Made by a program: the position numbers and the translations under genes
Assembly (NCBI GenBank): GCA_030432565.1
Contig: JAUIGV010000005.1
Location: forward strand, 1-64,000
From: Verrucomicrobiia bacterium
GTDB lineage: Bacteria; Verrucomicrobiota; Verrucomicrobiia; Verrucomicrobiales; Akkermansiaceae
Length of the DNA stretch: 64,000 nt
Direction: 5' to 3'
Notes under the pieces: model-generated
What the model was told of the DNA's origin: nothing
The model's input: the letters and a program-made list of their open reading frames with translations, nothing else
The model's database searches: none
Shown here: piece after piece, positions 24,701 through 39,700 of the stretch
Layout: every line of letters starts with the position of its first letter
Numbering within the stretch: the first letter of the stretch is position 1

Positions 24701-27700
24701 GTCCGTTATTCTCGCTTGCGCCGAGGTAGACCGGCTTCGGCAACTGAAGCGTTCCAATCTTAAAGCGGGCGGTCTTGGTAATCTTAACGAAGAGGATCTT
24801 AATCCGGACCGAAACCGTAAGAACGATTGGGACCTCGCCGGCTCCACGCGCCTCGAAGGAGAAGCTCATTCCGAACGATGCCAGGGTGATTCCGAAGAGC
24901 TTGGCACTGACGTTCGCGGAACCACTGAGAATGAACTCGTATTGCGCATTACCGACACCATCCTCGAAGGCTTCATCTCGACTGATGCGTCCGTCATTAT
25001 TGTCATCCTCACCATAGTATCCGGACTTGAGACGGAAGGAGAAGTCACCAAAGAGTCCGGTACCACCGCCACCCAGGCGGACATATCCGGAGATGTTGAT
25101 ATCAAAGAACCCTTCGGAATCGAGATAGAACGATCCACTCAGACGGGCGATTCCGAAGAAGTCGATGCTGGCCGAGAAGGAGATGGACCAGAAGTCAGGG
25201 CTCACTTCGATTCGGAAGGAGGCGTCCAACTTCAAGACCTTGAGCACTTCGACCTTACCCGTGACATCGAGAATGAAGGTGTTGGCGGTCAGAAGTTGCG
25301 TCCCGAGCACCCGGTCCACATTAGTGGTGTTGATGATGAGTGTTCCGGAAGCTTCAAGGGAAGCAACCTGAATATCAGCATCCAGCGTGACGCTTAGCGC
25401 AAGCGCAAGCCCATTGGCTCCGGCATTCCCTTGGTTGGTGTAAACGGCGGCTCCACCGAAGGCCGAGAAGGTCAGGACTTCCGCAATGCTGAAGGAGACA
25501 TCGAAGAGGAATTCGAATCCATTCTGCCCAATGAAGAGAGAAATCGTTCCGCTGGCTCTCGCAAGAGAACCGAACTCGACAGATCCCTGAAGGACCAACT
25601 TGAACCCAGACTGCACCTCGGTCATTCCGAGTGTCTGGGTCTCACCGGTAGTGTTAAGTTCGATCAGAGCGCTGACAGAGAAGGAAAGACCGATGTCATC
25701 ACCGAAGTCGGCTCCGATTTCAGCATCCACACGAGCAACGAGTCCCTGGCTGTTAATTCGGAATCCGGAGTCGCGGACGATCACTGATCCAATCCCGGCA
25801 AGATTGAGAGACGCGTTGATGATAAGCTCGATCCCCGGATCATCTCCAGCGAGCTCAAGTCGGAATTCAACCAACCCAACGAACTCGAAGGCGTCGGCCA
25901 CCGTGAGCGTTCCCGCGAGGAGGAGCTTGAAGCCGCCCACGGTCTCAATGGTAATTTCCTCAACGATAAGGTCACCCGTGACTGGATCACCCGAGCGCTC
26001 GAAGCCTCCGAAGAAGGTGATACCATTGATTTCTTGTGTCTTGGTCTTGAAGTTGGTCACCGTCCGGGCTGTCCCGAAAGTGTTGATTTCCAACATGATG
26101 ATGCCGCCGAGTTCAACCGATGGAATGTCGGTATTGACCAGTGAGAGAACGACCCGTCCCACGATGCCGGTTTCAGCACCAATGAAGACATCGAAGTTCA
26201 GCGTTCCGGTCAAAGTTCCGAGGAGCGGGATGGTGGTCGAAACCGCTCCGGTAATGGACAGGCGTCCACCGTCACCATTTCCGGCGATTGTGATCTGAAG
26301 GAAGCCAACCAACTCGATGAAGTCACCAATGATGAGCTCGGCCTGGATGATGGCGGAAGCGTAAACCTCGGCAACCTCGTTACTGCGGCGTTGTCCGTCG
26401 ATGCCCGGAGCTCCCTTGAAGATGGTGAACGAAGCTTTGTCGTTCTCATCAATCATTCCATCACCATTGCTATCGATGGTTCCTGCCGAACTGAATCCTG
26501 GAAGTTCGTCACCGTCGATGATGGCGAGGAAGGAATCAGGAAGCTGGAAGATGACATCCTGCATCGTGGTGTTGATCATCACCGTGACCGAACCGCGGGC
26601 GGTGAAGAGATTACCAACATCAGGAAGTCCAATATCAGCGCCCCCCGAGACGCGGAAGGCTCCCGCAAGTCCGAAGTTCTCACCCTCTCCGGCACCGGTC
26701 TGGATGACCAGAAGCCCGGTTGCTTCGCCGAAGTTCACCGAAGATTCACCGGCTCCAAAGGAAAGCGAGGCGGTTACAAAGAGTTCGAAGCGTGATGGGC
26801 TGAAGCTGAGGTAGAAGCCGCCTTCGAGACTCATCAGATCGGTGCTGGTTCCCGGAGGACGGATGCGGGCGAAGCCAACCAGTTCAATGGCGAAGAGTTC
26901 AGGAGCCAGAACGAAAGTCTCGGTGACGTCCGCTCCCCCATCAAGTCCCTTGAAGGTGAGAGTCTCGGTCTTCTCCTGCGACGTGAGATTCAACTGGAGC
27001 GTTCCTTCAGCGCTGAGGAAAAGACCGTATTGCTCCAGGAATGAGAAGTTGGTGCGGAGGGCGGCAACACCCCAGATTTGAATGTTGTCAGAAACGGTCC
27101 GAGAGTTATCGACGACAAAGCGACCGGCAACCGCTCCAACCGAACCGAGCTTGTAGAGCTTGAGTTGGGCATTGAAGTCGAGCTGGAAGACACGGCGTGT
27201 CGTGTCGAATTCCATAATGACCTCGCCAGAGAGCTCGACGATTGGCTCGTCGAGGAATCCTCCGGCGTTGAGGATCACACCACCTGAAATCTCAATAAAG
27301 AAGGACTCGGCCTCGGTGGTGATGTTGATCTGTGAGGTTCCCGCCTGACCGGAATTTCCGGCGGCATCGTTCCAGCTATCCTCGACAAACTCCACCGTCA
27401 TGATTCCGGTGTCGACTTGTCCCTCGTATAGGTAGCGGAAGGTGTTGTTACCCAAATCGTAGATCTTCTGGAAGACCAGGTTCTGGGCCTGTGCGCCTGA
27501 GAGGATGATTTCGTCGTCATCGTCAGGGCCGCCTTCAATGATGGACGAGACATCAAGCTCGGTTCCATCAATTGGAGTGAATGTGATGTCGAAGTATGGC
27601 CCGGCGCGTGTCGGATTGGCTTCATCAAGCATTCTGCCTCCCACCATCACTGGTGCGGCGTCGATCTGCTGCTGCGTCACCGCTCCGCCATCATCAATGG

Positions 27701-30700
27701 ACCAACTTCCAGCGATGAAGGTCACAATGGCATTGGCCGAGCTCTCGCCGTTGGCAAAGACATATCGGAAGAGACCTTCGCCCAGATCAATCGGAGTATC
27801 CTGAAGATCGACGGTCATCAGGACGCCCTCGGAGTCCTCAATCTGAACCGTAATCTCATCGTCGGTATCCATGATGGAGTCAATGTCGATAGCCATCCCT
27901 CTGAGGTCGGTGTCGCTGACGCGGATGCTGTTGAAGCGGACGTCGATGACGCCATCGGTCTCGGTCGGAACAACCTCGGCTGCGATATATCCACTGGCCT
28001 GCTCGGCAGTGACCGGGTTCTCATTGGCATCAGTCCAAGACGATGGGAGGAATTGAATGCGGAAGCTGTCGCTATTGGCTCCGGAGCGGAGGAAGTAGCG
28101 GAAGGTCGTCGCGTTAATCTGAACAGGGACTTCTTCAAGGCTCAGTTGGTTCCCTTCGCCATCAAAGAGCAGGAATTCCGGACCAGTATCCAGCACAGAC
28201 TCCGCCAACACCCCTGCCGAGGTCGTGCTGACCTGCAGTCCTGCTTCGTTAAACTGCGGAGTCACGATATCTTCGAAAACGATATCGATGTAGCCGCGTC
28301 CATTAAGTTCCTCACGATTCACGGTTTCACCGGAAGGAGGATTGCTCAGGACCGCGCGGGCCACGTTCACCGTAAAGCGCTCGGTCTCTTCGAGATTACT
28401 GAATCCAGCGGTGTCCGTGAAGCTATTGGCCACAATGGTTACGGTGTAGACCCCGATGGAAAGCTCTTCAGCCAGGGCGAAGCGATAGGTGCTCGTTCCG
28501 CTGATGCGCGTCGGCGCTCCGCTGAAGGCGATTTCATTTCCTTCAAAGTCGGTCAGGATCAACTCGTTTCCGTTGATTGATGAATAGTCGAGGGTATTTC
28601 CGTTGGTAGGACGGAAGGTCACCTCGATGAATCCAGCCTCATTGATTTCAGCGAGGCCAATTTCGGATCCATTCAGACTGGTTGGGACCCCATTACGCTC
28701 CACAACAAGATCTGCGGTTGTTCCCTGCACCGTATACGTGCGGGTGAAGGCATGGTTCGTATCGGTGGCGTTTCCTGATGAATCCTTTCCGTTCCATGAG
28801 TCTGCGATGAAATTCAGACTCACCTCACCCACCTCAAAGTCGCCCATGATGAAGTAGCGGAAGACCCCGTCACCCAGTTCAAGCGGATTATCGACGGTGA
28901 GAAGAGTCGCCGTTCCCAGACCGATACCGCTTAATGTGAACTCGGCATCGGTATCAAGAACCGTCGATGGATCCAAGGTGCTTCCCTTGCTGCCGGCAAA
29001 GAAAACGTCAAGGTAAGTCCGGTCGTTGGAAACCGCTATTTGGTTACCGGTCGCGGTGGATTCATCGACAAGACTGCGGGTATCACCGACCTGTGTCCCG
29101 GTAATGCTTCCACCATTCGCAGCATCAAGCTTGAACCCAATTGAGGTCGGATCAATTTGAACCGTAATCGACATCGAGGTGCCGGGGGCAGTTGCATCAT
29201 CCGCAATTTCGTAAGTGGTCGGAACCCTGAGAACTCCTGTGTCAGGGGCAAAGGCCACGTCACGGGTTTCATCAAGAGTGATCGTGACTCCTGCAGGTCC
29301 CTCAAACTGGATTCCCTCCGTCAACGGATCAAAGTCGAGGAACTCCGCGTTGGCATCGGTGAGTGATCCCGCGTCCAGGGTGAATCCGGCAGGAACCGTG
29401 ATTACACTAAAGTCGACTTCAAAGACAACCGGCCCAAAATCTCCTGGCTGGTAATTCCCTCCGGATGGTGTGGAGACTGTCTGACTAATCGGAGCAGCAT
29501 TGGAGCCGTCGGCATAGGACCACGATCCGGCGATAAAGGTCAGCTGAATGTTTCCATCAATCTGGCCGCTCGCATTTTCATTGAAGGCACCGTTCAGGAA
29601 GTAGCGATACGTGTTGGTGTTCCCGAGACGAAGAGGTGCGGAGCTATTGTCGATGGTGATGCTGCCAAGTCCGGCTCCGGTAAGGCGGAACTCGCGTCCC
29701 AAATCGGTGATCGAGCTCTCAAGGAAGTCGAGATCGCCGCTGGTGGGACTCTCAAAGGTGACATCGATAAATGTCCGTCCATTGATTGAATTAATATCGA
29801 TGTTGGATCCCGTCGAAGGATCAACGAGGCGGGCACTGGCACCCTCCACCACGAATCCCAGGGTGAAGGCCTCGTTGGCGAGGCCCGGAGTGACCGTTCC
29901 CTCCTCGCTGGTAACATCCACGTGCTTAAAGACTCCCTCGGCGAATGTGAGCGTGTAATCACCCTTGGTAAACGGAGCATCGATCAGATAGCGGAAGCGA
30001 CGAACACCGGTGGTCCGCAGTGCGGCGGCCAGCAAAGCAGTGCGAAGCTGGGCGGGATCGGTAGGCGCTGCTTCAAGGTCAAGAGCGGTTAGAACGATCT
30101 CTTCGGTGCCATCCTGGAGAATCCGGACCACCCGGGCATCGTCAGCACCCGATGCATCGCGGGCTTCGAGAGCAGCCGTCTCCACAATACCAAATTGATT
30201 GATGATGGTATCAACCGGAACCACTGTTCCAGTCAGAGCGATTTGGGTGCCACCGCGGGAAAGGGTGAACTCTGGTGCGGCGTCGAGAATGGAGTCGAAG
30301 TCGAGAGAGACCGATCCGGACGACGCGTAGTTCACGTCGACATAGTAATAATCGTTACCGTCGCTGTGAGTGAACTTGTTGCTATCGGAGTTGATCACTC
30401 CGGAGTCTACCGCCTCGCCGTTCCCAACCGGAGCAATGAGATCAGCTGTCGGCTGGCCACCACCAGGGATGGCGGATGGGTCGGCTACCACATCGAACTC
30501 AACTTCTTCACCGGCGGAGTTCCGGAAGCCCATCTTCAGCTTGCCATAGATGGTCAGCAACTCGATCTGGTCGGGGATATCAGCAAGGAAGAGCACCACC
30601 ACGTCGCCATTGGCAACATTGGAAAGATCCGCATAGAGCTTGCCGGTGATACTGATGTTGTTATCGAGGAAATTGAGCTGACCACCTACGAGGAACTTAC

Positions 30701-33700
30701 CGTCCGTCGAGATCTTCACGAAAACCTTGGCGTTGAAGATGGCCTGTGAAGTGTAAATGGAGTAGATACGGGCACTCCCTGAAATCGTCAATGGGGAGTT
30801 AAACGCCGCCGAGAAGCCATTCAGCGCGGGGTTGTCTGCGATGAGGCGGGCCTGGGTTGCGACCTGACTGCGAACGGTGTCCAGCCAACCGTCGATGCTG
30901 ATCTCACCCGGAGGCGCAAAGGCTGAACCACGAAGCGCGAACGGGTCGTCAATGGAAGGAAGGGTCTTGAAGAACTCAACCGAAGCGACGAAGTCAGCGA
31001 TGGTGAGGCCGGAGTTAGGCTCAATTGTAATCGGGATATCAACATTGATCAGCACGCTCAATGGCCCGAGTTCCGAGAGAGCGAAGCGGATGCCGAACCC
31101 TCCAATACCAGCCATGGAGAATCCCCCTTCGAGGCCGATGAAGAAGACCCGCTGTTTGACCGGAGTCACCGTATCAAGGACGCTGATGATGCTGTAATTC
31201 TCATCAAGGCGCAGGATGCCCCCGATCAGGCTGGCTTTGACCGTGCCTCCGAAAAGATTGCCCTCCACGCTGACTCCAAAGGACTCGATATCAACGATTG
31301 GGTTCTCACCCTTGAGGAGGAGTTTCGGTGAAATCTTAATGCCCTTCACCGCCCCGGAAATAGTCAGTCCCTTGATCCCCTTGATCTCGGTCACCTCGGC
31401 AGAAAGAATGAGGACGAAGTCGCCGGGATCATTTTCAATGTCAGCCCACTGGATTCCAATTTCGGTGATCTTGATCGGAAGGAAGGCAGGCCACTTGAAG
31501 GACTCACCGGTGGCGGAGCCAACCGAGATGAAGATTCCGAAGCCAGGCAGTGCATCGAAGGATCCATCACCGAGAATGCGGAACTGGCGGGCCTCTCCGG
31601 TGAGAAGAACAGAACCGATCTTCACGGTGGCACCCACACTCTGGAATGACACGAGGGTTTCGTCGGCATTGGCTCCGGTATCGAGGAAGAAGTCCGTTGC
31701 GCGGATCGTGACGAAGGATGAGATATTCAGCTCCAGCGTGTCCACGTGGAATTGGAAGGCCTTCACCCGGCCCGCTTCAAACTCAAGAGTCGCACGGACG
31801 GCTTCGGTATTCTGCACGCCGTTTGTGGTATCAGTCGCATCATTACGGTCGGAGAACGAGCCATTGATGGCCTTGCCGGGCAGGAAGCGCACGCCACCGG
31901 AGGCGATGTAGATCTCCCCGTCAAAGACTACCGGGTTTTCGGCATCAAAGTTCACTGTGAAATTGTTCACGCCCACGCGGATATCATCGAACTCGAGCAG
32001 GTTGCCGATCTTGATCGCCGGCTGACCTGTGGCCACTGTTCCGTCGGCATTAAGTGCCGTTCCGGTGTTTGGCTGATCGAGGCAACCATAGCAGATCTCG
32101 GCATTACCAAGAGTGAAGCCATTGCCACGCACGACCACATCGTTGAGAGTCCCCTGAATATTGATGGCCGGAATCTTGATGACGGCATTATCAACACGAA
32201 CAATCTCCTGGGTGTTGTCTGCGGCGGGGTCGTAGTTGATGTTGATTCCTCGAGCGGTGACGTTAACCGCCCCCGGCACGTCAATTTCAAGAACTCCGAC
32301 ACGGAGGCCCCACTTGCCGGGAAGCTCGACCCTGACATTTCCGGATAGAAGTCCAAAGGCATCCACTGCAATATCGAAGGTTCCCAAAACCCCGAGCAAC
32401 TCGGCTTTGATGCCGGAATCCTGCTGGGCCTGGCTTTGTCCCGCACCACTCTGCTGTGCCGAATCACTACCACCGAAGGCAAGGCTGGCGCGATTCACTC
32501 CGACTCCAATTGTCAGAACAAGCATTCCATCCTTAAAGCCAATATCCTCGATACCGATACTTGGGCCTTCCAGAGTGAGCGGCCCCACTCCGAAGTTCCG
32601 GGGCTGCTGGGCAGTCTCTCCAGGAGGCGTTCCATTGACAGTGAACGACTGAACAATTGTTCCTACGTTGGTGTTGGTAACGGTTCCACCACTTCCATTT
32701 GTGAAGGTAAAGTTTGTGGCGAAGGCACTATCCTTGAAGGTGAGACGAACCTGACCCGCCTTGAACAAGGTGGGAGCAGGCGGAGTGACCGGAGGTTGTC
32801 CGGGTTGGGTCGGAGCCGGAGTGGTGACCGGAGGAGTGGTGGGCGTCAGGAAGTAACGATAGGTCACCGTCTGGGCTTCGTCCTCAAATCCGGCAATCAG
32901 AAGTGGCTGGCTTCCCCGAAGGACCGGAGTGCCATCTGGAAGAAGTACGATCTGATCAAGACCGGTTCCGCTCAACTTGAACGGTGTTTCATCGAGAATA
33001 GTCAGCTTATTGATCGCGGTCCCATCCTGCGAAGTGAACGTCACATCAAGATACTGCTTCTGATTGAGCGAAACCGCGTCGACCGCGCCGCCATTGGCAG
33101 GGCTTGCGATGGAAGCAACCGGACCAGGCTCCGACGCAGCGGTCGGCACAATATTGAAGTATTCGAGCTCTACAAAGTTTCCAATTCCTCCTTGGTCAGA
33201 GAAGGAACCGGCGGCGAACTCAAGGCTTACCCGTCCATTCTGCTGCTGCGGGGTGAGGGTTCCTCCGGTGATTTGATAGCGGTAGGTGTTCGGCTTTCCG
33301 AGAACCAGCGTGGGTGATCCGTTAAAGACTAGGCTGGTTGTCTGGTTATTAACCTTCACCGTGAATTCCTGGGCGGTATCGGTGATACTCGCGGTATTGA
33401 GACCCACATTGTTGAGATCGTTGTATTGAATGTCGATGTAACCTGCGGAGATCAGATCAGATCCGACGACCTTGCTTCCCGTGACAGGTCCGGCGAGGTC
33501 AGCTGTCGGGAAGAAATCGGTTCCCGAGAATCCGTTGTTATTGGAAGCCGAGTTATCGATATTGGAAGGCTCCATTCCCAGCTGATCACGGATGTCGAAG
33601 CCGTTCACCTTGAAGGAGGTCAATTTGAAGCCAGTGGCGGCGGTGATGCTAAAGGAAGCCGAACCAGTCACCTTGAAGAGTGAGTCGCCGTTTTCATCGT

Positions 33701-36700
33701 TGATGGAAACGAAGCCGCCACCGATGAGCACGTCGAGATCGCCATTCGGACGACGCGAGATGACAAAGGTGCCACCGATGCTAAAGCGATTTCCAATACT
33801 GAAGGAAGCGTTCCGGGCAATGAACGAGAACGTCCCCGGATTGAGATCGGTGCCTCCGAGATTCACCACCTGGGTGGAGGTGTTGATGAGAAGGGTGACA
33901 TTTCCCTGAACCTCGAGACCGTCGAGACCGATGAGAGCAAGATTTCCGCTCGCCTTGGCCGCATAGATCCCTTGTCCGGCCGCTCCGATATTCTTGTAAT
34001 CGACCGTTCCATCGGAAAGCAAAACGCCAATGGCTTCGGGGTTGAGAGTCCCATCCAGAAGCTCGAACGGTCCCTTGCCGATAAAGAGATCAATATCCGA
34101 ACCGGAGAAGCCGTCCCCATTGGCGGAAAGGTTGCCCCGGAATTCAACGAAGTCACCAAAGTCGATTGCAATGTCGAGAAGAACGAAACTGAACGGAGCA
34201 TCGGAGAGCTTAAGACTGATCGTTTCATCACCAACCACCAGGGTCATATCAACAGCAGCTCCGGTTGTATTGATTCCCCCGCCAATCTTGGCCGAGGCTC
34301 CGGTTCCTCCACCGCTTGTGTCACCAGCCGCCACACGGCCGGCGAGCTGGGCAACGATCCCGGGATTGGGACCGGTGTTGATAAAGACGATTGCGCCGGT
34401 GGCATTGACCAAGCCTTCGGGAAGGTCATCTGAGACGGCGATGCGAACGTTGTTGGCAGCGATGGAGAGTGCCTCGACCGGGGCGGCAGTCGGAGTGACC
34501 CGGACTTGCCCCTTCTCGAAGGCAAAGTCACCGATGAGGGCAAAGTCACCAATCGTAAGAGTGGCATCAATGGCCTCGGCGCGGAGGAACGGGCCCTTCT
34601 TTAACTTCAGAGTCTTGGTGACGGTGGAACCATCTGCTGCGATGAAGGAGAAGCGCTCATTGACCGCAACCGGCAGGTTGTTGATCTGGAATTTAAGAGA
34701 GGCAGTGAAGCCCCCACCGATCTCATCCATGAGAGCCTGGGTCAGCCCGGTGTCTCCTTCAAATTCACCGGCGATACCTTGTGGAGTGATGAGAATGCTG
34801 CCGGTTCCGTTTTCGAGGAACACTCCCTGATCGTCAGCCTCACCAGGCCCCTTTGGATCGCCGAGGAAGATCGATGTGTCGGAAAGCCCGATGCGGATCA
34901 CCTTGGTATTGGTGGCAGTCGTGATCTGCTCGAAGAAGAAGACGGCCTCAATCTTCTGGCCCAGAACGGTCAGTTCAACCGGATTCGCCGGAACCGTTGG
35001 TGTGCTGGCAGCTCCGGCCTGGACCCGGAAGTAGGGGCCCTTCTGCACACGGATGGTGGCAGTGGTTGTTCCAACCTCAACCATGCGGTTCACAGCGGCG
35101 TTGGTGGTGTTGATCTTGAGGAAGATATTGTTATCGGCGGTGAATTGAATGTCTTGGCTCAAGCTTGGAGACAGGACCAAGCCAACCTGGAGATCAGCCG
35201 CGATTCCCTGCGCATTGACGATGATGACTCCGTTGGCAATGGAGGCGGTGATGAAGGTCTCGTTTCCATTTCCGAGTTCAAGAACGGTATCGGTGATTGC
35301 GATGACAATCTCGCCGGTCGCGGACTTCTGGAAGGAGAAGTTACCGGTGAGGCGCTGGCCAAGAACGTCGAGATAAACCCCAACTCCGGTCACCGTGATT
35401 CCGGCGGCCACAGTTACGGGCGGAGTGCTTGGGATGCCGTCGACATCGAGATCATAGGAGATTGGAACACGGGCGGCACTTGGTGTTGGTCCCGGACGGG
35501 TCAGAGAGTTGAAGCCGACACTGAAAAGACCACCAACACTAACACCAGGAATGGACACCGTGACCTGAACCGTGATCAGACCAACGATTCCTCCGTTTGG
35601 CCCGCTGATAATCTCGAGGGTGCTTGGAGTATCGACCGGACTCTCGGCGCGGACGAACTCCTGACCATTCGCGCTCAGAGAAATCAGGACATTCTCAAGC
35701 ATGATGCGAGTCGTGGAGACGTCGGCATTGGCTCCGCTGCCACCTGCCATATTGTCGTTACCAAGATCGGTCTGACGAACGAAGGTGAAATCAGCACGGA
35801 TAATCTGGCCTCCAAGCTCGATCTCCAGGCCCTCGACCTTCACCGAAATGTATGGTCCGGCCGGAAGAGTGAGGGTCTGCTCGATATCACCGATCCGGAA
35901 GGTCTCGCTGACCGCCGCATTGGTATTATTGATCCGGACCGTGACGCGCTCCACTCCGATGCCCTCACCACGGGTAATGTAGACAGCGGCGGTTGCGCTG
36001 AACTCACCCGCGAGACCACGCGGAGAAACGATCAGGGAAGCGGTCCCTCCGGTGATCCAGAGGCCGACGTCGTCAGAGTCATTCTCAAATCCAGCGGTTC
36101 CCCCGTTGTCACCCAGGAAGAGACTCAGGTTTGCAATAGCCAGCTTGAGGGTCTTCTCATCGTCTGTGGTGTTGAACTGACCGTCAGCTCCCGGGCTGGT
36201 GATTTGCTCGAAGCTAAAGTCGCCGGTCAGAGTCTGACCAAAGAGGTCGAGGCTGAAGTCCTCAATGGTCACCCGGAAATAGACTCCGGCTTCAAGGTTG
36301 AGCATGAGATCACCAGTCCCGTCGGCATTCGGGATCGGGAAGGTCGACATCAAAGCCTTGCCGGTGTTGTTGATGGTCACGGTGACCGTCGCGGAAGTCT
36401 CAACGAGATTTGGAATACGGAGAGAAACCGAACCGCCGATGACACCGGCCACACCATCCGGCGAGATCACGAGAGCCAGTGTTCCACCAGTCATCCGAAG
36501 TCCGGCGTCGTCAGTGAAGTCCTCGGTCGTGCCCATGTCGTCACCAAGGAAGAAGTTGATATTTGAGCCACCCAGGCGAATGACGGTTGAGGCCGGAGCA
36601 TTGCCGATTCCTGGAATAATGCTGCGCTCGAAGAAGAAGTTACCACCCAGTGTCTGGCCGGCGACAGTCAGGGTGGTGTTGACTGCGGAGAAGCGAATGT

Positions 36701-39700
36701 AGTCGCCGGCATCGAGAACAAGAGGAAGATCAACTCCGCCCACTTCAACCGAAGTATTGATGGTGGTGTTGGTGTTGTTGATTTCGAGAACGAGATCAGA
36801 GCTGAGGCTGACTCCCGGGATATTTTTCAATTCCACCGTTCCGCTGATCCGTCCGGCAAGCCCCTTGGTGGTCACATTATTGACGGTGTTTTCGATGATA
36901 AGGAGTGTTCCGGTTCCCTGGGTCAGGCTGACATATTCCTTCTGTCCGTCTCCGAGGCTGATCGCAACATCCAGGGCGGCAATGCTGAGAAGAGTTCCTG
37001 TCGGAGTGGTGACATTTTCGACCGCGAAGCTTCCGGAGATGCTTTGACCTGCAATCCTTAAAACAGCCTGATCGACCCCGATGCGGAAATAGGGTCCCGC
37101 AGGAAGATCGATAAGAATTGGGGGCTCACCTCCGGGAATTGGGATTGATTCGTTCACCCGACCCGCAGTGGTGTTAATTTGGAGACTGAAGGTTCCGGAA
37201 AGCTCGACACCGTCAACCAGGCCGGAGGCATCGACCGTTGCACTCAACTGGCCAGCCATTCCTCCGGTGTTCGGAATCGGAGCTCCGTCTGTATCGATGG
37301 CATCAGGAAGAATCAGGAGTGTTCCGCTACCCTCGGTGATTGAAATTCCGGCAAAATCGATACTCAAATCCCTGATAGCCAGAGTAAGACGACTTTGACC
37401 ATTGATGGTGGTTTCCTTACGGACAAAGAAGTCAGCCTCCAGAACGACCCCGGCGGCATCGATCATGCCACCAAGAGCTGCAATCTCGAAGAACGGACCA
37501 GCTTCGATGCGGGTCTCGTTGGCGTCGTCAAGAATGACCGGAGCAGTTCCGGTATTCACGCGGATCACGATGGTATCGGCCGAGATACTAACTGGCCCGA
37601 GGTTGAGAGAAGCACCGAGGCTCAATTGACCGGCAACGGCACCGCGACTCACCAGGAAGGCTCCATTGATGTCAGTGAGATCGGCAAAACCATCACCGAG
37701 ACTGAGTGAGGCATCTTCGACAAGGAAGGAAAGATACTTCTCACCATCAGCACGGACTCCCTGCTCAAACTGGAAGGTTCCACGGAGTTCCTGACCTGCA
37801 ATGACCACTTCGATGTCTTCGGCGCGGAAGCGGAGGAACGGAGCACCAACTCCCGCAGCCGGAACACTGAGAGTCACATCGTCAGCACCGGGAATTTCAA
37901 TGGTCTCAGTGACTGCAACCGTTCCCGTGTTGAAAAGGAGAGACATGTTGGCGGAAATGTCGATTCCCGGAATGGACTCGGTGAAGTTCCCGCTGATTGC
38001 ACCAGCGATGCCATTCTGATCGATCCGGATTGCGGCGCGGCCTTGATTGATGGAAACCAGATTTTGGGTTCCGTCGCCGATTCCGATGAAGACCTCGCTG
38101 GCAGCAATCCGGAGAATCTGCTGACCGCTCTCAGTGGCTTGCTGGAAGACAAAGTTTCCACGGAGAGTCTGCCCCAGGAGATCAAGCTCCAGGTTGGTGG
38201 CTGCAACCTGCAGGAATGGACCGGCAGGAATGTTGACGTTGATGGAGGAATCTCCAATTTGAACAACTTCCTGAACTTCTTCAGCTCCGGTATTGATGAG
38301 GAGCTGGAAGTCACCACGGAAGCTGACATCCACACCCGGGATCATGAGAGCGACCGTTCCTCCGGCTTGACCGGCAAATCCGGCGTCCGAGATAATGAAG
38401 GCACCTTCACCGTTGGTGATTTCAAGTCCGGCATCATCGGCATCCCCTGCTCCACCGCGGTCACCGAGGAAGATATTGAGATCAATGATGCCGATCTTCA
38501 CGAACTTCGGCGGAGTGACCCCACGGTCTCGTGCTTCCTGGGTAATCTCCCCTTCGGTCTGCTCGAAGGAGAAGGTTCCGGAGAGTTCCTGCCCGAAGAT
38601 GGTCACATCGAGGGAAGCCGTGATCCGGAGGAATTGTCCGGCAGGCAAAGTGACATTGGTGCCACCGACATCGAGAGTCTGGCTGGTCGGAGTGGTGTTG
38701 ATTTCAAGCTTGGCTGAGACTCCATCGCCAAAGTCAACATCCGGAGTCGGAAGGTTGAACTGGAGCGTTCCGTCAATGACCCCGGCAAATCCAGCCGGGG
38801 TGTAGCGGAAGGTCGAAGCAGGACTGGTCAGAATGACATACTCTTCGGTGACGAGCTCGTTCTGGGCATTCCGGCTTGTGCCGCCGAAGGCTGCACGGAG
38901 ATCAACGACGCCAATCTCGATGAGGTCCTGACCAATCGTGAAGCGGAAGTCACCCGAGATGGTCTGACCGGCGATATTGAGATCGAGGTCATCAACCGTA
39001 ATGATGGTCGCAGGGGCGGCCGGCATTGCAACCGTTTCGGCCGGAAGTCCGCCCGTGGTGGAAGGAAGCTCCAGGGTCCGTCCCACCCCGGCGGTAGAAG
39101 CGAAGACCACCCGGATGCGACCACTGAGCGCAAATCCTTCAAGACCGATAACCTGGACGACACCCTCGGCAACGAACGTTTCGGAATCAGCGGAGCGGGC
39201 AAAGCGGGCGTCTGTGAGGAGGAATCCTTTCGCCGCCGGGTTCACAGTCCGGGTCGCAGGATCATCACCAACGAAGGCTGGTCCCTGTCCGACAAAGACC
39301 GTTCCGGAACCACCCGTGATGCTTCCGTTGTCAATCTCGACGAGGATGAAGTCTCCAATGCGAATCTCGGCGGAAACCTCAACCCGGATTCCACCATTCT
39401 CGGTAATTGGAGCGAGGTCGATTACAAATTCACGCTGCCCGAGCATGATGCTTTCGTTGATCTGACGCCCTGTGGTATTGATGCTCACGGTCACGGCCGC
39501 TCCAACACTGACGTCGCCGCCCCCGACATCAAGCCTTCCAGTGAGATTGCCGGCAATTCCGTCGGCAAAGAGAACAACGGCGCCATCAGCTGCGGCGACA
39601 TCTTCGCCATTGACACTCAGTGCAGCGTTATCGATTGCGATTCTGGTAGTCACCTCGCCCGTGACTCCATCTGTAGTCTGGTCAAAAAGGAATCCACCGG

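Noticed and set aside
34779-36566. Plus-strand ORF of 595 codons
   Set aside because: Antisense shadow of the same array; the repetitive composition and GC bias of the minus-strand codons keep this frame open.
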